Assembly: GCF_017792025.1 (NCBI RefSeq)
Contig: NZ_CP046956.1
Span: 1,364,001 to 1,428,000, forward strand
Source of the DNA: Sediminibacillus dalangtanensis
GTDB lineage: Bacteria; Bacillota; Bacilli; Bacillales; Amphibacillaceae
Direction: 5' to 3'
Length of the DNA: 64,000 nucleotides
Below the pieces are notes generated by a model. The model was not told the DNA's origin. It did no database searches and saw only the letters and a program-made list of their open reading frames with translations. The position numbers were made by a program, and so were the translations under genes. Below, one piece after another: positions 36,413-44,432 of the stretch (position 1 is its first letter; each line of letters begins with the position of its first letter).

Positions 36413-36414
36413 CA

Positions 36415-36694
36415 TAGGGTAATTTACATCATTTTTTAGTGGATGTCAAAGGTTTTATTTGGGTTAAACCAGAACTATTCTTTATATATAAAGGAATCTT
36501 TTTCAATGTGATTTCCGTTCTTCTTCGGAATGAATGATAGAATGCAGGCTGGCCGGGTACACTGGTTATAAAAACAAAATGGACTCTGCCTTAAACATAA
36601 GGCTGAGAAACTCAGCAGCCGGATTATACCTTTTACGCATATAAGTCTCTTGTTAAACACCATCTAAAAATCGTCTGATAAAGGAGGGGTACGT
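36415..36694. other. Intergenic stretch
   Basis: About 280 bases between the divergent guaC and RNase H-like genes. A small GGCTGAG-AAA-CTCAGC hairpin lies near 36601-36616. AAAGGAGGGG just before 36695 is the next gene's ribosome binding site. No gene is supported. Confidence 0.4.
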
Positions 36695-37351
36695 ATGGAT
36701 ATCCGTATTGAAATGCTATATCAGACTCCAAAAGGAACAACGGCCAGCTTCCAGTCAGAAGAAATGAACCCGGGAAAAGCAATCCTGATAGCGGAGGATT
36801 TGGAAAGATCCGGACGGATAAAACAAATCCATTTTCTCGACAGCCGTGATACGGAATGGACTTTAAAAGAATTGAAGAAATTTATTGCTGAAATAGAAAC
36901 AGAACCACATAATGTTACGGTGTATTTTGATGGCGGCTTTGACCAGGATATGCAGCATTCGGGTTTAGGATGCGCTATTTATTATGAGCAAAACGGAAAA
37001 TCGTTTCGTCTGAGAAAAAATGCACAAGTAGAAGAGTTGGATACGAACAATGAAGCTGAATATGCTGCGTTTCATTTGGCGCTGCAAGAACTGGCATTTA
37101 TGGGGGTGCATGACCTTCCTGTCACTTTTATCGGTGATTCGCAGGTTGTCTTACAGCAATTGAGTGGGGAATGGCCGTGTTATGAAAAAGAGCTTTCCAA
37201 ATGGATAGATCGTATCGAAACACTGTTGGATGAACTGGGCATCGATCCTTCCTTTCAGCTTGTTTCCCGCAAGTTGAATAAGGAGGCCGATCAGCTCGCT
37301 ACACAGGCGCTGCGAGGGATCAATATAACCGGCAATAAAGAGGTAAATTAA
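36695..37351 (+). CDS. RNase H-like (reverse-transcriptase-like domain) protein
   Basis: A 218-residue protein. The N-terminal third (about 70 residues) is a separate domain; the rest is an RNase HI fold with the catalytic acidic residues in VYFDGGF, NNEAEY, GDSQVV and KLNKEADQLA. Members such as Bacillus YpeP/YpdQ-like proteins are predicted ribonucleases H but often lack strong activity. The first catalytic Asp, the Glu and both later Asp are present, so activity is possible. AAAGGAGGGG precedes ATG, and a terminator follows. Confidence 0.88.
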   Translation: MDIRIEMLYQTPKGTTASFQSEEMNPGKAILIAEDLERSGRIKQIHFLDSRDTEWTLKELKKFIAEIETEPHNVTVYFDGGFDQDMQHSGLGCAIYYEQNGKSFRLRKNAQVEELDTNNEAEYAAFHLALQELAFMGVHDLPVTFIGDSQVVLQQLSGEWPCYEKELSKWIDRIETLLDELGIDPSFQLVSRKLNKEADQLATQALRGINITGNKEVN

Positions 37352-37366
37352 CCATAATAGCTTGAT

Positions 37367-37413
37367 AAATGCTGAAGTTGGGAGCTGAGTAGCTTCCGGT
37401 TTCAGCATTTTTA
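37367..37413 (+). terminator. Terminator after the RNase H-like gene
   Basis: AAATGCTGAA at 37367-37376 pairs with TTCAGCATTT at 37401-37410, with an inner GGAGCT/AGCTTCC stem and a T-tract. Confidence 0.88.
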
Positions 37414-37458
37414 TTGGAATATACTTTTTTAGCACATTAGCATTTGTAGCAAATTACA

Positions 37459-37487
37459 TTGACAGACAAAGTAATATGCTTTACATT
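37459..37487 (+). promoter_or_regulatory. Promoter of the PadR operon
   Basis: TTGACA at 37459-37464 and TACATT at 37482-37487, 17-base spacer, 24 bases before the padR-type start. TTACAT-like half sites on either side of the -35 could bind the PadR protein itself. Confidence 0.7.
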
Positions 37488-37510
37488 GTATTTTAGGAGG
37501 TGAGGATAAA

Positions 37511-37876
37511 TTGGCCAGCAACATTTCGACAGACCTGATCAGGGGGCATACTGATACGATTATTTTGAACGTACTGCAGCAGGGGGACAGCTATGGGTAT
37601 CAAATATATAAAACCATCATCGTTTTAAGCGGAAATCAGTATGAGCTGAAAGAAGCGACGCTTTATACTGCTTTTCGCCGGTTGGAGAAGGAGGGGTATA
37701 TCGCTTCCTACTGGGGTGATGAAACGCAAGGAGGACGCCGGAAATACTACCGTATAACAGAGGCAGGTCTGGAGCGGTACAAACAGAACAAAAAAGATTG
37801 GCATTTTGCCAAGAATGTCTTGAATCAATTAATTGAGGGAGGAATCCATAATGAAGAGAATGAACCAGGATCTTAA
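37511..37876 (+). CDS. PadR family transcriptional regulator
   Basis: A 121-residue PadR-type winged-helix repressor: DTIILNVLQQGDSYGYQIYKTI, then ELKEATLYTAFRRLEKEGYIASYWG (recognition helix and wing), GGRRKYYRITEAGLERY, and a C-terminal dimerisation helix. TTG 37511 follows AGGAGGTGAGGATAAA. It overlaps the next gene by 26 bases. This PadR plus membrane-protein pair is a standard autoregulated module. Confidence 0.93.
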   Translation: MASNISTDLIRGHTDTIILNVLQQGDSYGYQIYKTIIVLSGNQYELKEATLYTAFRRLEKEGYIASYWGDETQGGRRKYYRITEAGLERYKQNKKDWHFAKNVLNQLIEGGIHNEENEPGS

Positions 37877-38513
37877 TCAGAAGGTTCGATCCTATGTAGA
37901 CAATTTGTTTGCTGGAGTTGGCGATAGTCAACAGTTATATGAATTAAAAGAAGAGCTGTCCATCAATCTGAAGGAAAAGATTATCGATTACAAAAAGGCC
38001 GGCATGAATGAAGAGGAAGCCTTCAAGGAGGCGGTTAGTTCGATGGGAGATCTGAGCGGCCTGGTCGAGGATATGCGGCAGATCGGCCAGGACCAGACAA
38101 GAAAATCTGTTTATTCATCCATGACTGCCCGTGTTTCCACTGCGGGATTAATTACTGGCATACTGGTAGGTCTATTTGGTCTGTTGACGATGGCCATGTT
38201 GTATTTTATGGAGTTGCCCCTTGAGGCTGTGACCGGACCGGCTATCTTTATCGTATTCGGCGGAGCCATCGTCACTTACAGTATGTTGACAAGGGAAACA
38301 AACAAAAAGTACGCCATGACCAAAGTGCGTGCGATGCTATACGGTTTGTCGGTCGGATTAATTTTGTTCAGCTTGTTTACAGCTTTTACTTCCGGTTTTG
38401 CGACTGGTGAAATTTTTATCGGAATCAGTTCCTTCATGGTATTTTTCTTGGCCGGGTTTGGCTTATTGCTTGGACTGCTGTTCACAGGGACAGATCGGAA
38501 AAAAGGAAGATAG
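37851..38513 (+). CDS. PadR-associated DUF1700-like membrane protein
   Basis: A 220-residue protein. A cytosolic N-terminal helical domain (residues about 1-80, VRSYVDNLFAGVGDSQQLYELKEELSINL and AFKEAVSSMGDLSGLVEDM) is of the kind that precedes permease and DUF1700 proteins; four membrane helices follow. ATG 37851 is chosen over the upstream ATG 37833 because GAGGGAGGA lies nine bases before. Its role is unknown; such proteins are partners of PadR regulators. Confidence 0.82.
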   Translation: MKRMNQDLNQKVRSYVDNLFAGVGDSQQLYELKEELSINLKEKIIDYKKAGMNEEEAFKEAVSSMGDLSGLVEDMRQIGQDQTRKSVYSSMTARVSTAGLITGILVGLFGLLTMAMLYFMELPLEAVTGPAIFIVFGGAIVTYSMLTRETNKKYAMTKVRAMLYGLSVGLILFSLFTAFTSGFATGEIFIGISSFMVFFLAGFGLLLGLLFTGTDRKKGR

Positions 38514-38648
38514 GGAATATGGGTGCACATGATGAAGGCATAGTACAGGAGAAGCCAATGATGATAGATGAAAAGCTCCCTTTGCGTTAAAGCAGAAGGA
38601 AGCTTTCCGAAAAATGTCTGATTTCGTCCCTTGGAGACAGGGACCGGG
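38514..38648. other. Intergenic stretch with small hairpins
   Basis: Contains AAAGCTcccttt...ggAAGCTTT and GTCCCT-TGGAGAC-AGGGAC stem-loops, but no gene. Confidence 0.3.
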
Positions 38649-38680
38649 GAGAAGTGTTGGCGCACTTCTCTCTTTTATTA
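38649..38680 (+). terminator. Terminator of the PadR operon
   Basis: GAGAAGTG at 38649-38656 pairs with CACTTCTC at 38663-38670, followed by TCTTTTATT. Confidence 0.8.
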
Positions 38681-38696
38681 TAACGAATAAGAAAGA

Positions 38697-38882
38697 TTGA
38701 TTCTACTAAGTAAAGCTATTATCGTGCGTGATCAAAAGAAGGATGAACAGGATCAAGAAGTTCAAGGCGGCGTAGATTTCAGCAATGGCGCGTATGCAAT
38801 TATTACGTGAGCAGCGGAAAAGCAAGCCAACAAAAAATTCGAAGGGTTATTTTCACCGGACTTTTTGAACAACCCCTTATAA
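38697..38882 (+). pseudogene. Short gene interrupted by in-frame TGA
   Basis: A frame from TTG 38697 reads ILLSKAIIVRDQKKDEQDQEV...VDFSNGAYAIIT, meets TGA at 38808-38810, and continues in frame as AAEKQANKKFEGLFSPDFLNNPL to TAA at 38880-38882. Both halves have protein-like composition and share one frame, so a CGA-to-TGA or TGG-to-TGA change is likely. It overlaps the 3' end of chbG on the other strand by 6 bases. The family is not recognised, and the N-terminus is uncertain. Confidence 0.5.
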
Positions 38883-39575
38883 AATCGTCACCCAATATGG
38901 TATTTCCAGCGAACAAAGGATTTCTCTTTCAAGATTGCGGGGTTCGCTATAGGAACTGATTGCTTGAAGCTCGGTATCCGCAAAAGCCGGATGGGTCATG
39001 ACTTCCACTTTACCGGCTGGGATCCTGCGTAATTGATCGAATATGCTGCTGGTAACACCGTTACCATAAAAGTCTGTCCACAAGGCTTCGGTCAATAGAT
39101 AATCTGGATCGGTCTGAAGCGATTCTGCAAAGCGAACCGGAACTCGATAGTCTTCCGCTAATCGGAGCATCAACTCCTTCAGTGGTTCCCAGCCATGAAT
39201 ATGATGGTGGCTGTCGATATGATGAAGGGGTAACCCTGTGGAAAGAAACACCTCCAATTGTGTCCGCCATTCTTTTTCTGTTTCCTTCATATCAGGAATA
39301 TTCATTTCCCGAAAATTACTCCGCCAGCGAAAGGTGCCTTCTTTGTCGACAATCGAATGTAAGTCGGGGCAGAGGGCTTTTCCCCAAGTAAGAACAAGGT
39401 GGATTCCGACTTTTAAACCAGGATGGCGCTTTGCAGCTGTTACAGCATCTTCAACGGCAGGTCCATTCATCATTAGTGTAGCGGAACCTACCACACCATT
39501 CACAAAAGCCTCGATGATTCCATCATTCACGCCTTTCGTCAAGCCGAAATCATCTGCATTAAATAAAACTTCCAT
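38877..39575 (-). CDS. chbG: ChbG/YdjC family carbohydrate deacetylase
   Basis: A 232-residue deacetylase that removes an acetyl group from chitobiose or chitobiose-6-phosphate, so that the sugar can induce and be split by the chb pathway. The metal-binding start NADDFGLTKGVNDGI, VGIHLVLTWGKAL, HHIDSHHHIHG and VEVMTHPAF are all present. It belongs to a small catabolic locus with the GntR regulator and the PTS genes upstream. The GntR gene ends 17 bases before its start, so the two form an operon. Confidence 0.93.
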   Translation of the reverse strand: MEVLFNADDFGLTKGVNDGIIEAFVNGVVGSATLMMNGPAVEDAVTAAKRHPGLKVGIHLVLTWGKALCPDLHSIVDKEGTFRWRSNFREMNIPDMKETEKEWRTQLEVFLSTGLPLHHIDSHHHIHGWEPLKELMLRLAEDYRVPVRFAESLQTDPDYLLTEALWTDFYGNGVTSSIFDQLRRIPAGKVEVMTHPAFADTELQAISSYSEPRNLEREILCSLEIPYWVTIL

Positions 39576-39592
39576 CTGTTTCCTTCCTTTAG

Positions 39593-40321
39593 TTATGGAT
39601 TTTGGTCATACAATCGTTCGATGATGAAATTTGTTTTGTCTCCGCGAAAATAAGAGCGTGAAAATTCGATCTTGTTTCCGTGTATATCTTCTGCTGTTGT
39701 CTCGATATAGAAGAGTGGCAATCCAGTGTCACACCGTAAATGGCTGCAGATCCGCTCATTTGCAAAGGTGATTTCTACTTGCTCGGTCGTTTTTGCAATA
39801 TGAAGGCCGAAGACTGCTTGTAAAGCTGCATAGAGGGAGGTTTCGGCATGCTGTTTTGTAAGGCCGGGTGCCATGCTCCAAGGGATATAGGAAACTTCGT
39901 ATTGGGTTGGTTCTTGATCGGCCAGCCGGATTCTTTCTATCCGTTGCACGGCATCGTTCCTGGAAATGGATAGAGATTGGGAAAGATGTTGATCAGCAGG
40001 GATGACCTGAAGATCGAGTAACATGATTTTTGGCTTCTTTCCTTGTATTGCAACCTGGTCACTATACCGTTTGATTGTATGGGAAAGGGTTTGTTTTACC
40101 TTCTGATCTGCTACATATGTACCCCGGCCTTGATGCCGTGCCAGGTATCCTTCTTGTGTCAATTGATTCAGGGCAGTTCTCACGGTCGTTCTGCTCACGT
40201 TAAACGTGTTGCAAAGTTCCATTTCCGTTGGGATCTTTTCGCCGATTTGGTAGTGGCCGGTTTTAATGCTAGTAAGCAATTCCTCTTTAATGAATTCATG
40301 TAATGATAGATTTTTGTTCAT
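39593..40321 (-). CDS. GntR-family (HutC-type) transcriptional regulator
   Basis: A 242-residue regulator: winged helix (IGEKIPTEMELCNTFNVSRTTVRTALNQLTQEGYLARHQGRGTYV) and a C-terminal UTRA effector domain (YIPWSMAPGL, YIETTAEDIHGNKIEFSRSYFRGD). UTRA domains bind phosphorylated amino sugars or similar molecules. The start at ATG 40319-40321 is preceded by GGGAG; the frame opens 12 codons earlier. It is divergent from the PTS genes and probably represses them and chbG. Confidence 0.92.
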   Translation of the reverse strand: MNKNLSLHEFIKEELLTSIKTGHYQIGEKIPTEMELCNTFNVSRTTVRTALNQLTQEGYLARHQGRGTYVADQKVKQTLSHTIKRYSDQVAIQGKKPKIMLLDLQVIPADQHLSQSLSISRNDAVQRIERIRLADQEPTQYEVSYIPWSMAPGLTKQHAETSLYAALQAVFGLHIAKTTEQVEITFANERICSHLRCDTGLPLFYIETTAEDIHGNKIEFSRSYFRGDKTNFIIERLYDQNP

Positions 40322-40369
40322 TGCATAACTCCCATCTGAAAAGCGACTGGTACTCAAAAATATCTACAG

Positions 40370-40433
40370 TTTGTTATGACAAATTCGGCTCTTACTCTCT
40401 ATTGTATGGGAAAAGAATTATTTGTATGATACA
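40370..40433 (+). promoter_or_regulatory. PTS promoter with two palindromic operator candidates
   Basis: A promoter, TTGTAT at 40402-40407 and TATGAT at 40425-40430 (17-base spacer), is overlapped at its -10 by the palindrome TGTATGATACA (40423-40433). A second palindrome, TTTGT-TATG-ACAAA, lies at 40370-40383 near the GntR gene start. They are likely binding sites for the divergent GntR-type regulator. Confidence 0.5.
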
Positions 40434-40705
40434 TTTTCTGCGCCTTTGACGCATAAACATCTTTAAAAAGAACTTGTCACGGCACTCGACTCCTGACCTG
40501 TGAAAGGAATGAGCACCAATGTGAAGGATGGATAACTAGGTATTGGCCGCAGACTCAACAGGAATCGTCTTGATGTTTAATTTGGCGAAGCTTATGTGTG
40601 ATTCGACAGGAAAAAAGCAGGGAAGTGATTGGAAATGTTGATTCAGATCAACTGGGGAACGGCATTGGCCACTCTTCCCATCATTTCATTTAGGGGGTAA
40701 TCAGA
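40434..40705. other. Leader region before PTS IIC
   Basis: About 270 bases with no convincing gene. A 21-codon frame at 40635-40700 overlaps the IIC ribosome binding site and could be a leader peptide, but support is weak. Confidence 0.3.
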
Positions 40706-41995
40706 ATGAATCATCCGCTCATGCAAAGGTTTATTGAAGTAGCCGGGAGAATAGGAGCTCAGCGTCACTTAGTTGCCATCCGAGATGGGTTTGTCGCCAT
40801 CATGCCGCTCGTGATCATTGGATCGCTAGGAATCCTGATAAACAATTTTCCACCTTTCGGGAGTTTCGATTTGCCAGGTATCTTAAATGGTATTTTTGGA
40901 GAGGGAAACTGGCAAAAGGTAGGCGGGAGCATTTGGAATGGCACGTTTGCAGTTCTCGGTTTGTTGATTGCATTTTCCATTGCTTATAATCTGGCAAAGT
41001 CTTATGAAATAGACGGTTTGTCCTCAGGATTAATAACTGCTGCTGCTTATATCATGCTTGTACCAGAAACTCCGGACTGGGGCTTGAGTTTTGCCTGGTT
41101 GGGGGCGCAAGGGTTGTTTGTCGCAATCATACTCGCATTGGTTCTTACTGAATTATTTCGATACCTGCTCCAATCCAGGCTGACGATAAAAATGCCGGAA
41201 GGGGTACCCGATGGAGTCTCCCGGTCGTTTACCGCACTGATTCCTGCATCTATCATTTTGATCCTCGTAGGCTTATTTCAGGCCTTGATGAGTTACTTCG
41301 CGGAAATCAGCATTTTTGAATGGATTTTCAATATCATCCAAGAACCCTTGCAAGGACTAGGAAACACGCTGCCAGCGGCAATGGTCGTATCCTTCTTGAA
41401 TCACCTGTTATGGTTCTTCGGTTTACATGGAACCAATATTATCGGTTCTGTCATCGAGCCGGTTTATCTGCCGCTCATCGAAAAAAACCTTTCCTTGTAC
41501 CAAAACGGCGTTTCCGCTTTTGATGTCCCGAATATCGTAACCAAACCATTCCTCGATTCTTTTGTGTTTATGGGCGGTTCCGGGACAACGATTGCTTTGC
41601 TGATCGCTATATTTTTTGTCATCCGTCAAGAGAAAAACCATCCATATCGGGAAGTGGCAAAATTATCAACACCGGCTGGGCTTTTCAATATAAATGAACC
41701 CGTGATCTTCGGCTTACCTATCGTATTAAATCCAATTATGATGCTCCCCTTCATACTCATTCCTGTCATACTTACTGTTACTTCCTATGTCGCGCTGGCA
41801 ACCGGAATCGTCCCTAAAACAGTAGCGATTCTCCCTTGGACGACGCCTCCGATTTTGAGCGGGTATCTTGTGACGGGAGGAAGTTGGCGGGGGATTGCTC
41901 TCCAGATTTTCAACCTGACGTTGGCGATAATTCTATATATCCCGTTTGTTGTGGCTGGTGTCCGGGCGTTGAAACAAAGAATGGAGGCACGATAG
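40706..41995 (+). CDS. PTS lactose/cellobiose (chitobiose)-family EIIC component
   Basis: A 429-residue membrane permease of the CelB/ChbC family with ten hydrophobic segments. GLHGTNIIGSVIEPVYLPLIEKN, MGGSGTTIALLIAIFFVI and FNINEPVIFGLPIVLNPIMMLPFI (the conserved sugar-binding NEPV motif) are diagnostic. It moves a beta-linked disaccharide into the cell, phosphorylating it with the IIB partner. The substrate is probably chitobiose or cellobiose, judging from chbG. GGGGGTAATCAG precedes ATG. Confidence 0.93.
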   Translation: MNHPLMQRFIEVAGRIGAQRHLVAIRDGFVAIMPLVIIGSLGILINNFPPFGSFDLPGILNGIFGEGNWQKVGGSIWNGTFAVLGLLIAFSIAYNLAKSYEIDGLSSGLITAAAYIMLVPETPDWGLSFAWLGAQGLFVAIILALVLTELFRYLLQSRLTIKMPEGVPDGVSRSFTALIPASIILILVGLFQALMSYFAEISIFEWIFNIIQEPLQGLGNTLPAAMVVSFLNHLLWFFGLHGTNIIGSVIEPVYLPLIEKNLSLYQNGVSAFDVPNIVTKPFLDSFVFMGGSGTTIALLIAIFFVIRQEKNHPYREVAKLSTPAGLFNINEPVIFGLPIVLNPIMMLPFILIPVILTVTSYVALATGIVPKTVAILPWTTPPILSGYLVTGGSWRGIALQIFNLTLAIILYIPFVVAGVRALKQRMEAR

Positions 41996-42209
41996 AGGAG
42001 ATAAATGGGAAAACTTGCACGGTGCTTGATGATTTTGCGGGTATGAAAGGGAAAGGGATAGTAAACGCCCGCCGTTTTTTCTTAGAGATTTCTTTCAAAA
42101 CATCAGGCAAGGTCTGCATGTTATTAAAAAGGCACAGATAGAAGTGATAGTGTTTCTATTGTGTTTTTTGGGGAGCAGGTTGCTTAAGGAAGGGGGAAGG
42201 AAAAGAAAG
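41996..42209. other. Gap between IIC and IIB
   Basis: About 210 bases. Frames here are not protein-like enough to call a gene. The GGGGGAAGGAAAAG ribosome binding site of IIB lies at the right edge. No IIA remnant is evident. Confidence 0.35.
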
Positions 42210-42518
42210 ATGAATATCATTCTTGTATGCTCGGCTGGTATGTCGACGTCGATGCTAGTTGCCAAAATGAAAAAAGCAGCGGATAACCGAGGAGTGACGG
42301 CAACTATCGAAGCAGTTTCCGAGTCAGCGCTTAAGCGTAAATTGGAAAATCTCCACGTGGTGCTGATAGGTCCGCAGGTTAGGTATTTGGAGAAAAAGAT
42401 AAAAAGCCAGTTGGAGCCTAAGGGAATAAAAGTTGCTGTAATCGACCAAATGGCTTATGGCATGGTACAAGGAGAAAAAGTACTCGATCAGGCACTGGGA
42501 CTGTATAAGGAAATATAA
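42210..42518 (+). CDS. PTS lactose/cellobiose-family EIIB component
   Basis: A 102-residue cytosolic phosphotransfer protein. The phospho-acceptor is Cys7 in ILVCSAGMSTSMLV, the diagnostic IIB start, and VVLIGPQVRYLEKKI and VIDQMAYGMVQGEKVL complete the fold. A longer upstream frame exists, but GGAAGGGGGAAGG is placed for ATG 42210. It passes phosphate from IIA to the sugar on IIC. The matching IIA is not in the window. Confidence 0.93.
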   Translation: MNIILVCSAGMSTSMLVAKMKKAADNRGVTATIEAVSESALKRKLENLHVVLIGPQVRYLEKKIKSQLEPKGIKVAVIDQMAYGMVQGEKVLDQALGLYKEI

Positions 42519-42820
42519 ATCGTTAGGGTGTACGGATTGCCAGGGGCGCTTAGCATGAAAGAGTGTTTCTGGCTTTTTGATGCTGGTGGCACGGTTGGAT
42601 GGAACGACAGAAATACAAAGTACCTATTTACATCTTTCAGGAAAAAGGGAACAATAAGAAAGCAGCACTTAATAAGACCTGCGGTAATATGTCAAACAAA
42701 AATTAAATTAATATTTGATAATCAAGGTACACTTTATCAAAAAAGGCAACACCAAACTAGACCAGTAATATATGTAAATTACTGGAATGGAATAAAAAGG
42801 ATTTAGAAGCTAGATATGCT
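42519..42820. other. Region between IIB and the IS110 transposase
   Basis: A plus-strand frame starting near 42540 (MKECFWLFDAGGTVGWN) has a weak likeness to the phosphate loop of sugar kinases, but decays into low-complexity sequence. It could be the stump of a gene cut by the IS element, but I cannot support it. One IS end must lie near 42800. Confidence 0.3.
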
Positions 42821-44050
42821 TCATTCATTCACGCTCCTTTTCGACGTGTAGACTTGGTGATTGCGTAGTAGCGCATCAACCAACCGTACTAATTTTCTTG
42901 CGGTTAAGACGAGTGCCCTTTTATGTTGGTGTTTTGGTACTTCTTTGTATTTCTTCGCGTAATACGCTTGGTACTCAGGAACTTGTCTTCTTACCGAGTT
43001 GGCGGCTTCAACAAGGTAATATCTAAGGTACTGATTCCCATTACGAGATAGCGAAGTATCATCAGCTGTAAAACGTCCTGATTGATTTTTACGCCAATAG
43101 AGGCCTGCGTATTTAGCAATCTTTGTCTCATCATCAAAGCGTTCAATTTGGCCAATTTCTGCAATAATTCCTGCAGAAAACACAGGTCCAATCCCTGGGA
43201 TTGTTTCAAGTGTTTCCGTTAATCCAGCCATGATCCGTTTGATGGCTTTATCTATCTCTTTTACTTGTTTTTGAAGTGTGCGAATCACTTCAATAGTAGT
43301 GCCAAGGATGAGATCAATAGAGTTTTCCAAGACCTTGTCTAATCGATAAGAAGAACGAACGGCTTTTTGGATTGATTTAGCTACACATTCGGCATCACTG
43401 AAACGATTCTTCCCTTTCTCTTGAAGGAATGCAGCTAGATCTTCCAATGGCATTTGAGATAGTTCTTCTAAACTGAATTTCTCGAAAAAGAGTTCCATCA
43501 TGGCATTACCAAAAATGGAGGAGTCCACTTCCTCTTGAAAGGTATTGCATTTGTAACTCAAGTGTTGAAGAAAGTGCTGTTTTTCTTTGGTCACCTGATG
43601 AACGAGTTGGTATCTCGAACGAGTAAGCTGTTGGAGTGCTATGTATTGGCTCTCTTTAACAACAGACATATTGGCTCGGCCAAAGCGCAGGTAATCAGCT
43701 ATAACAAATGCATCAATCTCATCGGTTTTGTCCATATCACTATAACTCTTTTTAAAGTTCTTAATTTGTTTAGGATTCATGACAAACACTTGTGTACCAA
43801 GTGCCTTGAGTGACTCGTCATTATGAAAAAACATAGATGGATGAAAGCTATAGACCGACGTAGACTCAAGACCAATTTTGAGTATATCGACTTTTTGGCC
43901 TTCGACACACTCTAGAATAGAATCTCGTAATAGAGTTGCACCTGGTAGATCATTGGATACGGTGAAGCTTCTGAGTTTATCTCCTTCACCATTTAGTAAG
44001 CAAACCTTGATATCAAAAGAACTAACATCTAATCCAGCAAATAATTTCAC
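42821..44050 (-). CDS. IS110-family transposase (DEDD/serine recombinase)
   Basis: A 409-residue RNA-guided type recombinase. The RuvC-like N-terminal domain carries Asp8 (FAGLDVSS), Glu in GLESTSVY and the DKTDEIDAFVIADYL acidic cluster. The C-terminal Transposase_20 domain has LETIPGIGPVFSAGIIAEIG, AKYAGLYW, and NQSGRFTADDTSLSRNGNQYLR, in which Ser is the likely nucleophile. GTG 44048-44050 is the start, behind GGAGGG. The full length suggests it is intact and may be active. Confidence 0.94.
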   Translation of the reverse strand: MKLFAGLDVSSFDIKVCLLNGEGDKLRSFTVSNDLPGATLLRDSILECVEGQKVDILKIGLESTSVYSFHPSMFFHNDESLKALGTQVFVMNPKQIKNFKKSYSDMDKTDEIDAFVIADYLRFGRANMSVVKESQYIALQQLTRSRYQLVHQVTKEKQHFLQHLSYKCNTFQEEVDSSIFGNAMMELFFEKFSLEELSQMPLEDLAAFLQEKGKNRFSDAECVAKSIQKAVRSSYRLDKVLENSIDLILGTTIEVIRTLQKQVKEIDKAIKRIMAGLTETLETIPGIGPVFSAGIIAEIGQIERFDDETKIAKYAGLYWRKNQSGRFTADDTSLSRNGNQYLRYYLVEAANSVRRQVPEYQAYYAKKYKEVPKHQHKRALVLTARKLVRLVDALLRNHQVYTSKRSVNE

Positions 44051-44094
44051 GGGGGATACCCTCCTTTCAAATTAGAATCATTGGTACTTATTTC

Positions 44095-44345
44095 TTGGAC
44101 GCCCTGAGATATCCCTAGTGTGAACGCCGATCAGCAACCTCGTGTATCAGTACTATCCTTGGTTCGAAAGCCGCCCTAGAGCTACTATTTTCTAGGTTCG
44201 AAGAACAAGGTGCACAGCCTGCGAGTAGGAAGTTCCGCACGTACACTGGGAAACAGTCTTAAAGTGTGGTCGAGCCACAGGAGATGAAAGAATTGTCCCA
44301 AATGATCCTAAGACCATTATCTAGAAATATCTCAGGGTGTCCAAG
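44095..44345 (-). ncRNA. Candidate IS110 bridge/seek RNA
   Basis: The non-coding 5' end of the element. CTTGGACGCCCTGAGATAT at 44095-44113 pairs with ATATCTCAGGGTGTCCAAG at 44327-44345 with one mismatch, closing a region of 213 bases. Inside lie a CTAGA/TCTAG hairpin at about 44176-44195 flanked by two GGTTCGAA copies (about 44161 and 44195), and other small stems. In IS110 elements such a region encodes the bridge RNA, which pairs with donor and target DNA. This is position and structure only; no homologue was compared. Confidence 0.55.
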
Positions 44346-44350
44346 ACTTT

Positions 44351-44379
44351 TTGACATTGATAGCAGGAAAAAATGTAAA
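44351..44379 (+). promoter_or_regulatory. Promoter upstream of the YkgJ-type gene
   Basis: TTGACA at 44351-44356 and TGTAAA at 44374-44379 with a 17-base spacer, immediately outside the IS110 inverted repeat. Confidence 0.6.
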
Positions 44380-44432
44380 AACTGAAGGCTCTATTTGAGG
44401 GCCTAAACATAATATACGAGGGAGATTAATGC

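Larger units (their letters stand above)
42790..44350 (-). mobile_element. IS110-family insertion sequence (ends approximate)
   Basis: The element contains one transposase on the minus strand (42821-44050) and about 300 non-coding bases on its 5' side (44051-44350). IS110 elements have no classical terminal repeats and leave no target duplication, so the ends are only approximate. The 5' non-coding end carries a 19-bp inverted repeat enclosing a structured region, described separately. It sits at the end of an apparently incomplete PTS locus. Confidence 0.85.

Noticed and set aside
36601..36616. Riboswitch upstream of guaC or the RNase H-like gene
   Set aside because: Only a small GGCTGAG/CTCAGC hairpin is present, and no purine-riboswitch core could be matched.
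42528..42806. 92-codon frame between PTS IIB and IS110
   Set aside because: The first part has a faint sugar-kinase look, but the rest is not protein-like and there is no clear start.
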